Source: Veillonella sp. R32
GTDB lineage: Bacteria > Bacillota > Negativicutes > Veillonellales > Veillonellaceae
NCBI RefSeq assembly: GCF_010093125.1
Contig: NZ_NMZQ01000026.1
Coordinates: 1 to 64,000, forward strand
Direction of reading: 5' to 3'
DNA: 64,000 nt
Both the position numbers and the translations under genes were made by a program. The first letter of the stretch is position 1. Every line of letters begins with the position of its first letter. The notes under the pieces are model-generated. The model made no database searches, was not told the DNA's origin, and saw only the letters and a list, made by a program, of their open reading frames with translations. Of the stretch, positions 52,728 through 61,474 are shown in pieces.

Positions 52728-54029
52728 ATGGATGTAGCAGTACAAACGTTAATCGTACTCGCTATTATGGCGGTTTTCTTTGTAACTGAAATTATTCCTC
52801 TCGCAATTACCTCCTTAGGTGGTGCTATTGCTTTAGCATTGATGGGAATTATTAGTACTAAAGAAGCTTTCTCTGGTTTATCCGACAGTACTGTAGTATT
52901 ATTTGCTGGCATGTTCGTAGTAGGCGGTGCTTTATTCTACACTGGTTTAGCTCAAAAAATTGGGGAAACAGTAGTATCTAAAGCTGGTACTAGTGAAAAT
53001 GGCTTAATGTTCGCTATCATGGCTGTTACAGCTAGTATGTCTGCGTTCTTATCTAACACTGGTACAGCAGCTGCTTTATTACCAGTAGTTGTTGGTATTT
53101 GTGCCGTTGCTAAGATTCCTGCAAGCCGTCAGTTAATGCCATTAGCATTTGCTGCTGGTATCGGTGGTATCATTACAATGGTTGGTACACCTCCAAACAT
53201 CATCGTTAATGGTGCTTTATCTAAAGCTGGTATTGAACCATTTGGTTTCTTTGAATTTGCTTGGATTGGTATTCCTTTGACAATTGCTACTATCGCTTTC
53301 ATGATGTTTGTTGGTAAATATTTCTTACCTAAACATGAAATTACAGATGCAGGCGAAGTAGAACAAGAAGTATCTGCTGAAGATGTTTCTAACGATCCTA
53401 AGAAACAGATGTACTCTGGTTTAATTCTTGGTGCGGTTATCTTGTTAATGATTTTAGGCGATCCTTTAAAAACATACTTTGGTATTAATTTACCATTGAG
53501 CTTAGTAGCTGTTATGGGTGCTATTGCTTGCGTATTAACTGGTTGCTTAAAAGAAAAACAAGCGTACACTTCCATTGACTGGGTAACAATTTTCTTATTT
53601 GCTGGTATGATGCCTGTAGCTGGTGCTATGGACAAATCCGGTGCTGGTCAATTAATCGCTGATGCTGTGCTTGGCGTTATGGGTTCTGACCCTAGCCCTT
53701 ACTTTGCAACAGGCGTATTATTCTTATTATCTTGCGTAATGACTCAATTTATGTCTAACACAGCATCTTGTGCATTGTTAGCACCAATTGGTATTGCCAT
53801 TGCAAAAGGTATGGGCGCTGACCCTCATGCTGTATTGATGGCTATCGGTGTTGCTGCATCTTGTGCATTCGGTACACCTGTAGGTACACCTCCAAATACA
53901 TTAGTACTTGGTCCTGGCCAATACAAATTTATGGACTATGTAAAAGCTGGGGTACCATTGATTGTTGTTTGCTTCATCGTAAGTATCTTAATCATTCCAA
54001 TGGTATGGCCTTTCTTCCCAGGTAAATAA
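52728..54029 (+). CDS. SLC13/DASS-family dicarboxylate:Na+ symporter
   Basis: A 433-residue carrier paralogous to the one at 16395. The two SNT motifs are FLSNTGTAAALLPVV and FMSNTASCALLAPI, with GTPPNIIVNGAL and GTPVGTPPNTLVLGP helical hairpins. The start at 52728 lies 9 bases after AAGGAG; the ATG at 52719 abuts the site. Placed right after the Na+-exporting decarboxylase, it could use the Na+ gradient to bring in succinate, fumarate or malate. Substrate is inferred from family and context. Confidence 0.88.
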   Translation: MDVAVQTLIVLAIMAVFFVTEIIPLAITSLGGAIALALMGIISTKEAFSGLSDSTVVLFAGMFVVGGALFYTGLAQKIGETVVSKAGTSENGLMFAIMAVTASMSAFLSNTGTAAALLPVVVGICAVAKIPASRQLMPLAFAAGIGGIITMVGTPPNIIVNGALSKAGIEPFGFFEFAWIGIPLTIATIAFMMFVGKYFLPKHEITDAGEVEQEVSAEDVSNDPKKQMYSGLILGAVILLMILGDPLKTYFGINLPLSLVAVMGAIACVLTGCLKEKQAYTSIDWVTIFLFAGMMPVAGAMDKSGAGQLIADAVLGVMGSDPSPYFATGVLFLLSCVMTQFMSNTASCALLAPIGIAIAKGMGADPHAVLMAIGVAASCAFGTPVGTPPNTLVLGPGQYKFMDYVKAGVPLIVVCFIVSILIIPMVWPFFPGK

Positions 54030-54064
54030 AATCTGGTTGAGTTAATATCAGTTGATATTTTATA

Positions 54065-54115
54065 ATAAATGTTGAGGTGGTACTGAAGGTACTGCTTCAA
54101 CATTTATTTTTTTAG
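54065..54115 (+). terminator. Terminator after the DASS carrier gene
   Basis: AATGTTGA and TTCAACATT arms with a structured 20-base loop, then a run of T. A Rho-independent terminator. Confidence 0.8.
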
Positions 54116-54157
54116 CGACTTTTATATACGCTATAGTTCTTTTACTGGGAGTTTATA

Positions 54158-54796
54158 ATGAATGTAATTTATAAAGAACGTTCTAAACGAAGTACTGGTG
54201 CAAGTATTATTATTGCTATTTTTGTAATCCTCTTGTTAGTTGCTGTTGTATGGACTACATTACGTAGTATCGACAAAGGGGCTATTATTTTAGATGAATA
54301 TTTTGTTGAAATCGTTGCTATTTTAGTGATATTGAAGTCTGCTATTGCTCAATATACTTATATTGTGACCGATGATAAATTGGTTATCGTAGAAAAGATT
54401 TTATTTTACACGAATAAAATGGAAATCCCATATGCCATGATTGATGGTGTATATGCACATAAAACCGAGTTTATTAGTAAATTTAAATTACGCTATAAAT
54501 ATCGGAAGAGTTCGACTACGGATAATCGGCCAACCTGGGCTTTGATTTATTCGATTGTGAATGGCAAAAAAGTTAAAAATGCTCGCGTTTTAATTAAGGC
54601 TGATAAACCATTCTTTGAAGCATTAGAACGCTTTATACCTAATCGTATTTGCGCCCCTCAAGGCGATGTAGTTCTCTATGCGTATGCGCGCCGTGACGCG
54701 ATTATGCATGGGGAAACCGTAGAAGAGTATTTTAAGTCCTTTGCTGGTGATCCAGAAGAAGAAAGTGAACATACACAAAAGGAGCGTGATGTGTAA
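54158..54796 (+). CDS. Membrane protein with bacterial PH-like domain, unknown role
   Basis: A 212-residue protein with two N-terminal membrane helices (SIIIAIFVILLLVAVVWTTL and YFVEIVAILVILKSAIAQ) followed by a soluble region starting TYIVTDDKLVIVEKILFY, whose pattern of a short strand-rich block right after the second helix resembles bacterial PH-like (bPH2) membrane proteins. The C-terminal tail is acidic. Its stop directly abuts the next start, so the two are an operon. The family call is tentative. Confidence 0.65.
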   Translation: MNVIYKERSKRSTGASIIIAIFVILLLVAVVWTTLRSIDKGAIILDEYFVEIVAILVILKSAIAQYTYIVTDDKLVIVEKILFYTNKMEIPYAMIDGVYAHKTEFISKFKLRYKYRKSSTTDNRPTWALIYSIVNGKKVKNARVLIKADKPFFEALERFIPNRICAPQGDVVLYAYARRDAIMHGETVEEYFKSFAGDPEEESEHTQKERDV

Positions 54797-55195
54797 ATGG
54801 ATAGAAAAGAATTGACGCAGAAACGTAGTGAACTCATTGAACAGCGAGCCGTCTGTGTAAATGAATGGCAAGCACTAGCTAAATTGCCAGACAATCCGTC
54901 TACTACGTCCATGTTAAGCGCCTTTGTATTGATTGGGGCGGCAACAGTACTGTCGTTTTTAACAGAAACACCTTCTATTTATGATCCACAATTTTTAATT
55001 GCTGTTATTTTAATGTTGGTTGGGGTTGGTGTATTTTTTAATAGTAAAGTAACAATTGACAATCGACGCAAGAAAATCAATAAATTACAGGAATTAGTAG
55101 GGGAGATCAATGAGGAATTAAAGGAAGTATCACAAGAGCTAGGACTTCCATTTCCTAAGATTAAATTACCTAAAGCACGTAAAGGTAAGAAGTAA
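54797..55195 (+). CDS. Small membrane protein with coiled coil, unknown role
   Basis: A 132-residue protein. An N-terminal helical segment with heptad-like spacing (KELTQKRSELIEQRAVCVNE) is followed by two membrane helices (MLSAFVLIGAATVLSFL and FLIAVILMLVGVGVFF), another coiled coil (IDNRRKKINKLQELVGEINE) and a lysine-rich C-terminus ending KARKGKK. No family recognised. It starts at the base after the stop of the upstream gene, so the two products may work together. Confidence 0.65.
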   Translation: MDRKELTQKRSELIEQRAVCVNEWQALAKLPDNPSTTSMLSAFVLIGAATVLSFLTETPSIYDPQFLIAVILMLVGVGVFFNSKVTIDNRRKKINKLQELVGEINEELKEVSQELGLPFPKIKLPKARKGKK

Positions 55196-55340
55196 AGGTA
55201 AGACATAATAGTAAAAAGTAAAGAGAAGAAATAATAGTAAGAATTAAAAACGAGTGATAAAACAAGAAGCAAAAATAAAAGGTAAAACAAACGGTAAAAG
55301 AAGAAGTAAAGACAAAAAGTAAAAGCAAAATACTATAGGA
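55196..55340. repeat. Purine-rich low-complexity tract
   Basis: About 145 bases after the gene above are almost all A and G on the plus strand, with loosely repeated GTAAAA-like words (AGTAAAAAGTAAAG; GGTAAAACAAACGG). The tract continues the lysine-rich coding style past the stop. The gap 55196-55650 otherwise holds AT-rich sequence and the ferredoxin promoter. Confidence 0.6.
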
Positions 55341-55539
55341 TTTATTGAGAATAAAAGTCATTTGTTATTTTACCTCTTTTTGCGGTTAAATGAGAATGCA
55401 AGTTTTATAAAGGCTTATACATTTTACTGCTAAAAGTATATTGAAAATATATATCAAATACCTGAAGAATGGCGTAGTTACTATGTAAATTAATCATTTA
55501 AACTTGCAGAAAAATAATAAGAAATCATTATCCATAAGT

Positions 55540-55602
55540 TTGACAAGACGGAAAAATCGTGCCATAATGAGAATATAAAGTTAAGGTAAGTTCCTTAAGG
55601 AA
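55540..55602 (+). promoter_or_regulatory. Ferredoxin promoter with palindrome in the leader
   Basis: TTGACA (55540) and CATAAT (55563) lie 17 bases apart. About 15-20 bases after the expected start is the perfect 12-base palindrome TTCCTTAAGGAA (55591-55602), a possible repressor site. Confidence 0.6.
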
Positions 55603-55650
55603 TTGATAATCAAGAAATTATCTAGTATATTTTTGCGGAGGTGTCCAATA

Positions 55651-55818
55651 ATGAGAATTATCGGTGACGAATGTATTAAATGTGGTTCTTGTGCTTCTGT
55701 ATGCCCAGTAGGCGCTATTAGCGAAGGCGAACTTAAATACGAAATTAACGAAACTTGCATCGACTGCGGTTCTTGCGAATCCGTATGCCCAGTAGGTACT
55801 ATTCATCCAGCTGAATAA
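55651..55818 (+). CDS. 2[4Fe-4S] ferredoxin
   Basis: A 55-residue clostridial-type ferredoxin with two cluster motifs, CIKCGSCASVCPVG and CIDCGSCESVCPVG. It carries low-potential electrons, for example for pyruvate oxidation. The start at 55651 is 8-9 bases after GGAGG; an upstream ATG at 55603 would add a basic peptide not found in the family. It is monocistronic between its own promoter and terminator. Confidence 0.96.
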   Translation: MRIIGDECIKCGSCASVCPVGAISEGELKYEINETCIDCGSCESVCPVGTIHPAE

Positions 55819-55830
55819 TCAACGGATGCC

Positions 55831-55858
55831 AAAGCCCTCTAGTAGAGGGCTTTTTTTA
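55831..55858 (+). terminator. Ferredoxin terminator
   Basis: AAAGCCCTCTA and TAGAGGGCTTT form a tight hairpin followed by T7. Confidence 0.92.
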
Positions 55859-55925
55859 TTTGCCTTGTTTCCCTGTTTAGCCTTATAATAAAATAATAAA
55901 CTATAAAAAAGGATGAGAATAATAG

Positions 55926-56384
55926 ATGGCAATTGTATATGTAGTGATTGGAATTATATGGCTAGTAATTGATCAAGTGACCAAACTTTGGGTGCAGGAA
56001 GGGATGACCTTAGGTCAATCGATTCCTTTGATTCCTAATGTATTTCATTTGACGTATATATTGAATAAGGGCGCTGCTTTTGGCATATTGGCTAATCAAC
56101 GGCTATTTTTTTTATGTATAGTCATGGTATTATTGGCTGTACTGTGGTATTTTAGACAATACATTCGCACTGGAGATGTGTTTACTAAGTTAGGCACTAC
56201 CTTACTTGTTAGTGGAGCCTTAGGCAATGCGTGGGACCGCTATCACATAGGGGCGGTAGTTGATTTCTTTGATTTTAGAATTTGGCCTATTTTTAATGTG
56301 GCAGATATTGGTATTTGTGTAGGTGTTGCTTTATTAGCAATACATGTATGGCGTTCACCACAGGGAGGGAAGCACAATGGATAA
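55926..56384 (+). CDS. lspA: Lipoprotein signal peptidase (signal peptidase II)
   Basis: A 152-residue, four-helix membrane aspartyl protease that cleaves lipoprotein signal peptides. The catalytic aspartates are in GNAWDRYHIGAVVDFFDF and FNVADIGIC; LNKGAAFGIL is another signature. The putative lipoprotein at 59599 would be a client. It overlaps rluD by 8 bases. Confidence 0.95.
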   Translation: MAIVYVVIGIIWLVIDQVTKLWVQEGMTLGQSIPLIPNVFHLTYILNKGAAFGILANQRLFFLCIVMVLLAVLWYFRQYIRTGDVFTKLGTTLLVSGALGNAWDRYHIGAVVDFFDFRIWPIFNVADIGICVGVALLAIHVWRSPQGGKHNG

Positions 56385-57333
56385 TGAAACAATGACAAAT
56401 GTTCATTTTGAACCAGGTAAGACCATTACCGTGGTGGTACCGGCAGAAAAAGAAGGAGAACGGTTAGATATATTTTTAACTGCCCTTATGGAAGGTTCTC
56501 GTAGCTATGTACAGCAATTAATTAAAAGTGGTGCTGTTACTGTTAATCATAAAGTAGGGAAAAGCAATTTAAAATTAACCGGTGGCGCTAATATTACGGT
56601 TGCTGTGCCTAAACCACAGGCTGTGGAAGTAAAGCCAGAAGATATTCCTTTGGATATTTTATTTGAAGATCATGATATTATTATTGTTAACAAACCTCGT
56701 GGCATGGTGGTACACCCTGCGGTAGGAAATTATACGGGCACTTTGGTTAATGCTTTATTATTTCACTGTAAGGATTTATCGGGAATTAATGGTGAAATCC
56801 GACCAGGCATTGTACACCGCTTAGATAAGGATACGTCGGGTGTTATGATGGCTGCTAAGAATGATTTGGCTCATATTGGTCTTGCTGAACAAGTAAAAGT
56901 GCATTCGGCTACACGTACATATTATGCGTTAGTACAGGGGAATATCGTAGAAGAACGGGGCACGATTAAAGCACCTATTGGGCGTCATCCGAAAGACCGG
57001 ATGAAGATGGCCGTTGTATTTGAAAATAGTAAAGAAGCGGTCACTCATTTCAAAGTGCTAGAACGGTATGGCAAACATACTTTAGTAGAATGTGTGCTTG
57101 AAACAGGGCGAACGCATCAAATTCGTGTTCATTTTGCTCATATTGGTCATCCTGTGGTAAATGATCCATTTTATGGGTATCGTAAAATGGAGTTTCCTAT
57201 TGAAGGACAAGCTTTGCATTCTTATAGTTTAGATGTAAAACATCCTATTACGGGTAAGGCTTTACATTTTGAGGCACCTTTGCCAGAAGACTTTTTAGCT
57301 TGTCTTGAGTATGCCAAAACTCATAATGTATAA
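56377..57333 (+). CDS. rluD: RluD-family 23S rRNA pseudouridine synthase
   Basis: A 318-residue enzyme that makes pseudouridines in helix 69 of 23S rRNA, or a close relative (RluA/C/D group). An N-terminal S4 RNA-binding domain (ERLDIFLTALM; SRSYVQQLIKSGAVTVN) leads to the catalytic domain with the aspartate in GIVHRLDKDTSGVMM, plus GRTHQIRVHFAHIGHPVV. The start at 56377 lies 6 bases after GGGAGGGA; an upstream in-frame start at 56344 lies inside lspA. The lspA-rluD pair is common in Firmicutes. The exact target is uncertain. Confidence 0.93.
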   Translation: MDNETMTNVHFEPGKTITVVVPAEKEGERLDIFLTALMEGSRSYVQQLIKSGAVTVNHKVGKSNLKLTGGANITVAVPKPQAVEVKPEDIPLDILFEDHDIIIVNKPRGMVVHPAVGNYTGTLVNALLFHCKDLSGINGEIRPGIVHRLDKDTSGVMMAAKNDLAHIGLAEQVKVHSATRTYYALVQGNIVEERGTIKAPIGRHPKDRMKMAVVFENSKEAVTHFKVLERYGKHTLVECVLETGRTHQIRVHFAHIGHPVVNDPFYGYRKMEFPIEGQALHSYSLDVKHPITGKALHFEAPLPEDFLACLEYAKTHNV

Positions 57334-57343
57334 GGAGCTAGCT

Positions 57344-57865
57344 ATGGAAGAAAAACGGATTCTTATGGATGAGCAAGCTATGATGCGTGCCATTCGTCGC
57401 ATTAGTCATGAAATATTAGAACGAAATAAAGGGTTAGAGAATGCGTTGATTTTGGGTATTGAGCGGCGTGGGATTTATTTAGCTCAGCGGTTGCAGGCTC
57501 AAATTGAAGCCATTGAAGGCGTGCATATTGAAGTAGCCACCATTAATGTAGCTATGTATCGTGATGATCGTTCGACTAAAGGGAAAGAAGGACCGCCGTT
57601 TACAATAGATACAACGGGGAAATTAGTTATTTTAGTGGATGATGTGTTATATACGGGGCGAACCATTCGGTCTGCTTTGAATGCGCTTATGGAAGTAGGA
57701 CGCCCACGGGCTATTCAATTAGCTGTATTAGTGGATCGTGGTCATCGTGAATTACCGATTCGGGCCGATTATGTGGGAAAAAATATTCCTACGTCTCATA
57801 TGGAAACAGTGCGTGTTAATGTAAAAGAACAAGATGGGGAAGACAGTGTGACTATCTCACAATAA
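57344..57865 (+). CDS. pyrR: Bifunctional pyrimidine regulator PyrR/uracil phosphoribosyltransferase
   Basis: A 173-residue PRTase-fold protein that binds UMP and attenuates pyr transcripts, with weak uracil phosphoribosyltransferase activity. The PRPP motif is VILVDDVLYTGRTIRSA, and IERRGIYLAQRL and VDRGHRELPI are family blocks. The start at 57344 follows AAGGAG. It closes the lspA-rluD-pyrR operon. No pyr genes or PyrR-binding leader were seen nearby, so its targets lie elsewhere. Confidence 0.94.
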   Translation: MEEKRILMDEQAMMRAIRRISHEILERNKGLENALILGIERRGIYLAQRLQAQIEAIEGVHIEVATINVAMYRDDRSTKGKEGPPFTIDTTGKLVILVDDVLYTGRTIRSALNALMEVGRPRAIQLAVLVDRGHRELPIRADYVGKNIPTSHMETVRVNVKEQDGEDSVTISQ

Positions 57866-57895
57866 GTTTTGTTCGATAATCCCAAAGGCTTCTTT

Positions 57896-57952
57896 GATAG
57901 TCTTTTCTTTAATAGTCTTTTTGATAGCTTTTTCTGTAATAGTCTTTTATAG
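57896..57952. repeat. T-rich short tandem repeats after pyrR
   Basis: Four imperfect units of 12-15 bases built on (G/A)ATAG(T/C)TTTT, starting at 57896, 57911, 57923 and 57938. Non-coding. Confidence 0.6.
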
Positions 57953-57956
57953 AAGA

Positions 57957-58041
57957 AAAGAACCTCATCTATATAAGGGCTTGGTTGTTACGTATTTTGT
58001 ACGTTTGAGCCAATGCCGTTTGTAGAGTGAGGTTCTTTCTT
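57957..58041. terminator. Bidirectional terminator between pyrR and tmcAL
   Basis: AAAGAACCTCA and TGAGGTTCTTT arms enclose about 60 bases that hold smaller hairpins (TACG/CGTA). T-runs occur on both sides, suiting the two convergent genes. Confidence 0.7.
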
Positions 58042-58043
58042 TT

Positions 58044-59285
58044 TTATTCTTTTTTATTTTCGGGAATATACCAAGGGGTGAAGGTATAATCTAGGCCACC
58101 TTGGCGTGCTTGGGGTGCTTCCATACATAGTTGCTGTATATCGGTAGCCCGCATATCTAGTATAGCTAGGTCTTTGGCTAAACCTTGGGTTTCTTTTAGG
58201 AAAGGAGCCCACTTTTGTACCATAGGAATTGTAAAATTCTTTTGCTGTAACCAAGGTCGGGCCTTTTCCGTGAAACCTAATAAGCGCGCATAAGAAGGAC
58301 CGTGCTGATGGGCCATGTCTTGCAAGTGTTGCGAAATAGCAAGGACTGTATAGCACGCCATGCGTTGCAAACGAGCATAGGAATAGCGTTTGGATTTTAA
58401 CATTTCACGAGCTTCGTGCCAGGTAGGGGCTTGGCTTGCTTTGATCCAACGATTTTCTAGGCCTTCTTTAAAATCACAAAGCCTTTGTAGTTGCTTGGCC
58501 GTGTGTTGACGACTTTCGTACAGAATATAATCCTGATAGCGACTAGGATTGACTAATTCGTTGTGATTTAAGAGGCTTTCATAGGCCGGTAGGAGTGTGG
58601 CGGGCACAAAAGATGTTAAGGGGTGAGTCGTATTCGTTAGCCTGTTTTGAGGATAGCTATTATATAAATAGTTGCGCAAAGCAGAACCAGATGGCCAAGG
58701 GCTAGTGAGATCTTGACTATGGTGTTGCCCCTCGCGCTTCACCGGATATAAGTTGAGATGTAAGTTATAGGCTTGGTTAGTTCGTATATACTCAATGCCT
58801 AAAAGGGCATTAGGTTGCTGTAATAGGGCTTCTAATTGAGGTGCTTCCAGCGCTAAGGCTTGGCGTAAGGCGGCGCCATAGAAAAGCCCTTTTTTTAGTA
58901 ACTTTTGACAATGGTCTTGCACTATGGGAGATTCACTTAGTTGGGCTAGTTGTTGTAAAGCTTTTAGATCAGTGGTTTCACTACCAAAGGAAATCGCATT
59001 GACGCCAACAGCGGCTAAGAGGCGAATGGCACCAGCTGCAAAGCGCTCCGCATTAGCCGTAGCATAGATGGTAGGTAGTTCAATAACTGCATCAGCCCCA
59101 TTGAGGAGCGCCCAGCGGGCTCGAATGAATTTATTAAAGATGGCTGGTTCACCACGTTGCACAAAGGAGCCACTCATAGCAATGATGATTAGAGCATCTG
59201 GATGTGCTTGGCGTAGTTGTTGCAATTGATGGGCGTGGCCGATGTGAAAGGGATTATATTCAGCTACGATGCCGATACAGTTCAT
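58044..59285 (-). CDS. tmcAL: tRNA(Met) cytidine acetate ligase
   Basis: A 413-residue nucleotidyltransferase-fold enzyme (formerly YlbM) that activates acetate with ATP and acetylates C34 of elongator tRNA-Met. The N-terminal HIGH-like motif is AEYNPFHIGHAHQL, followed by AMSGSFVQRGEPAIFNKF and RARWALLNGADAVIELP, all typical. Acetate supply connects it loosely with acetate kinase nearby. AAAGGAG-type site precedes the ATG. Confidence 0.92.
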   Translation of the reverse strand: MNCIGIVAEYNPFHIGHAHQLQQLRQAHPDALIIIAMSGSFVQRGEPAIFNKFIRARWALLNGADAVIELPTIYATANAERFAAGAIRLLAAVGVNAISFGSETTDLKALQQLAQLSESPIVQDHCQKLLKKGLFYGAALRQALALEAPQLEALLQQPNALLGIEYIRTNQAYNLHLNLYPVKREGQHHSQDLTSPWPSGSALRNYLYNSYPQNRLTNTTHPLTSFVPATLLPAYESLLNHNELVNPSRYQDYILYESRQHTAKQLQRLCDFKEGLENRWIKASQAPTWHEAREMLKSKRYSYARLQRMACYTVLAISQHLQDMAHQHGPSYARLLGFTEKARPWLQQKNFTIPMVQKWAPFLKETQGLAKDLAILDMRATDIQQLCMEAPQARQGGLDYTFTPWYIPENKKE

Positions 59286-59348
59286 AGGAATCTCCTTTAA
59301 ATGATGTGTCTTAAGAATAGGTTATAGTGAATGTGACTTAGGGAATAG

Positions 59349-59447
59349 GTTATAAGTTATAAGTTATAAGACATGTGTTGTTGAAGATGTAAATGTCAAA
59401 ACATTGTATTTACAAGTTATTGTATGCTTATTATAGCATATAATAAC
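59349..59447. repeat. Heptad repeat and long inverted repeat between tmcAL and the lipoprotein gene
   Basis: GTTATAA occurs three times in perfect tandem at 59349-59369. An inverted repeat follows with 13-base arms, GTTATTGTATGCT (59416-59428) and AGCATATAATAAC (59435-59447), one G-T pair and a 6-base loop, without a T tail. The site lies in the divergent upstream region (59286-59598) and may be an operator. Confidence 0.6.
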
Positions 59448-59598
59448 TGTTGTCCAGCGAGGGACCATTGATTTTGTATTATTATGTGTAAAATTAATAG
59501 TGAATATGTGTAAAAAGAGAGGTGCAAGGATTGAGAAAGAATGGTATAATTTAAGCGTACGTGATTACTTGTACAGACAAACTGAATCGAGGGATAGT

Positions 59599-60159
59599 AT
59601 GAAGAAATGGTTCACTGTATGTCTTATGGCTCTTATGGTTCTCGTTATGAGCGGCTGTGGCAGTGATAATGCATTAGATTCCTATAGTTTTGGTCACAAA
59701 GTGATTAAAGCCGGTGCTTCAGAGATTACGGTAGCCCTTCCCTATGATATTGGGGTGCAACCTAATACGATACAAAATGCGCTTGGCTATCCAGTGACTA
59801 CTTACTTAGGAGCGGATAAGAATTTTTTAGTATCCATTGAAGCGGTTACGCCGAAAGTGGGGCAGCCGTTACCAACAGCGCAAGCGTATGGAGCGGAAGC
59901 TAAGCAATTTTTTGAAAAAAGCTTTGGAAAAAGCCTAACTTGGTCTGAGGCTACGAAGACGGTTGATGGCGTTTCAGCGTTTACAGCTGATGCAACGCTA
60001 ATGTCTGACAAAGCAAAGATTCGTTTCTTTCAATACACGTTTGTAGATAAGGGTGTATTGTGGAATATAACCTATCAGTACCCAATCGATAGCACTATGG
60101 GTGCTCAGATTTCTGACCTTGTGGTAGGCAAAATTCAAATTACTAAGAAAGAGGGATAA
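59599..60159 (+). CDS. Putative lipoprotein
   Basis: A 186-residue secreted protein. Residues 1-20 form a lipoprotein signal (KKWFTVCLMALMVLVMSGC) with the lipidated cysteine after MSG. The mature part starts GSDNALDSYSFGHKV and has no family that I recognise; it may be strand-rich (EITVALPYDIGVQPNT). The start at 59599 is chosen because longer in-frame starts add residues before the signal peptide. The stop lies 3 bases before ackA, so the two are co-transcribed, an unusual pairing. Confidence 0.75.
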   Translation: MKKWFTVCLMALMVLVMSGCGSDNALDSYSFGHKVIKAGASEITVALPYDIGVQPNTIQNALGYPVTTYLGADKNFLVSIEAVTPKVGQPLPTAQAYGAEAKQFFEKSFGKSLTWSEATKTVDGVSAFTADATLMSDKAKIRFFQYTFVDKGVLWNITYQYPIDSTMGAQISDLVVGKIQITKKEG

Positions 60160-60162
60160 GTA

Positions 60163-61377
60163 ATGAATGTTTTAGTAGTAAACTGTGGTAGTTCTTCCTT
60201 AAAATACCAGCTTATTGACATGGACAAAGAAGCGGTATTAGCTAAAGGACAATTTGAAAAAATCGGTGCTGAAGATGCTATCTTCACTCATAAACGTCCT
60301 GATGCTGAAAAATTAGAACGGGTAGAACCAATTTTGGACCACAAACAAGCACTTAAAATTTTGCTTGATATCTTAATTGATGCTGAATATGGCGTTATTG
60401 CTTCTATGGACGAAATCGACGCTGTAGGTCATCGTGTGGTTCATGGTGCTGAAAAGTTTGCTGACTCCGTATTAATTACACCAGCTGTTATGGAAGCGTT
60501 ACAGGAATGTGCTAAAATTGCACCTCTTCATAACCCACCAAATATTCAAGGTATCGAAGCTTGTGAAGCTATTATGCCAAATGTTCCACAAGTTGCTGTA
60601 TTCGACACTGCATTCCATCAGACAATGCCAGCGGAAGCTTTCCTTTATGGTTTGCCTTACGAAGCATATACTGAATTAGGTGTTCGTCGTTATGGTTTCC
60701 ACGGTACTAGCCATAAATATGTATCTCAACGTGTAGCTGAATTAATGGGTAAACACATGAGTGACTTGCGCATTATTTCTTGTCACCTTGGTAATGGTTC
60801 TAGTGTGGCCGCTATTAAAGCGGGTCGTTCTATTGACACATCCATGGGCTTCACACCATTATCCGGCTTAATCATGGGTACTCGTTGTGGCGACATTGAT
60901 CCTGCTATCGTACCTTTCTTGATGGATAAATGGGATATGACTTACCATGAAATCGACGCTATTATGAATAAAAAATCTGGCGTACTTGGTATTTCTGGCG
61001 TATCCAATGACTTCCGTGTTATTGAAGAAGCTGCTGAAGAAGGCAACAAACGTGCTCAATTAGCGCTTGATATGTTCCACTACAAAGTTCGTTCCACAAT
61101 TGGTGCGTATGCAGCTGTTATGGGCGGTGTAGATGCTATCGTATTTACTGCTGGTATCGGTGAAAATGGTATTGGTAACCGCGATGCTATCTGTAATGGC
61201 CTTGAATATCTTGGCACTCGTCTTGACCGTGAACGCAACAACGTACGTGGTAAAGAAACTGAAATCAGCGTAGAAGGCTCTAAAGTAAAAATCTTCGTAG
61301 TTCCTACTAACGAAGAAATTATGATTGCTCGTGATACAAAACGTATTACAGCTAGCCTTGTAATGAAAAACTGGTAA
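60163..61377 (+). CDS. ackA: Acetate kinase
   Basis: A 404-residue ASKHA-fold kinase interconverting acetyl phosphate plus ADP and acetate plus ATP, a main ATP source in this kind of fermenter. [14 protein letters not shown] at the start, [39 protein letters not shown] and FTAGIGENG are all canonical. Length is standard. GAGGGA precedes the ATG. No pta is adjacent. Confidence 0.97.
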   Translation: MNVLVVNCGSSSLKYQLIDMDKEAVLAKGQFEKIGAEDAIFTHKRPDAEKLERVEPILDHKQALKILLDILIDAEYGVIASMDEIDAVGHRVVHGAEKFADSVLITPAVMEALQECAKIAPLHNPPNIQGIEACEAIMPNVPQVAVFDTAFHQTMPAEAFLYGLPYEAYTELGVRRYGFHGTSHKYVSQRVAELMGKHMSDLRIISCHLGNGSSVAAIKAGRSIDTSMGFTPLSGLIMGTRCGDIDPAIVPFLMDKWDMTYHEIDAIMNKKSGVLGISGVSNDFRVIEEAAEEGNKRAQLALDMFHYKVRSTIGAYAAVMGGVDAIVFTAGIGENGIGNRDAICNGLEYLGTRLDRERNNVRGKETEISVEGSKVKIFVVPTNEEIMIARDTKRITASLVMKNW

Positions 61378-61408
61378 TACAAATTCGTGTAAACGACATA
61401 TAATTAAG

Positions 61409-61438
61409 ACGCGCAGTACCTTTGGGGGTACTGCGCGT
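61409..61438 (+). other. GC-rich stem-loop after ackA
   Basis: ACGCGCAGTACC and GGTACTGCGCGT form a 12-bp perfect stem with a 6-base loop. No T-run follows, so it is more likely an mRNA stabiliser or Rho-dependent/partial terminator than a classical one. Confidence 0.65.
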
Positions 61439-61474
61439 TGTAGTTTATCATATGATAGGGGGTAAGAATAAACG

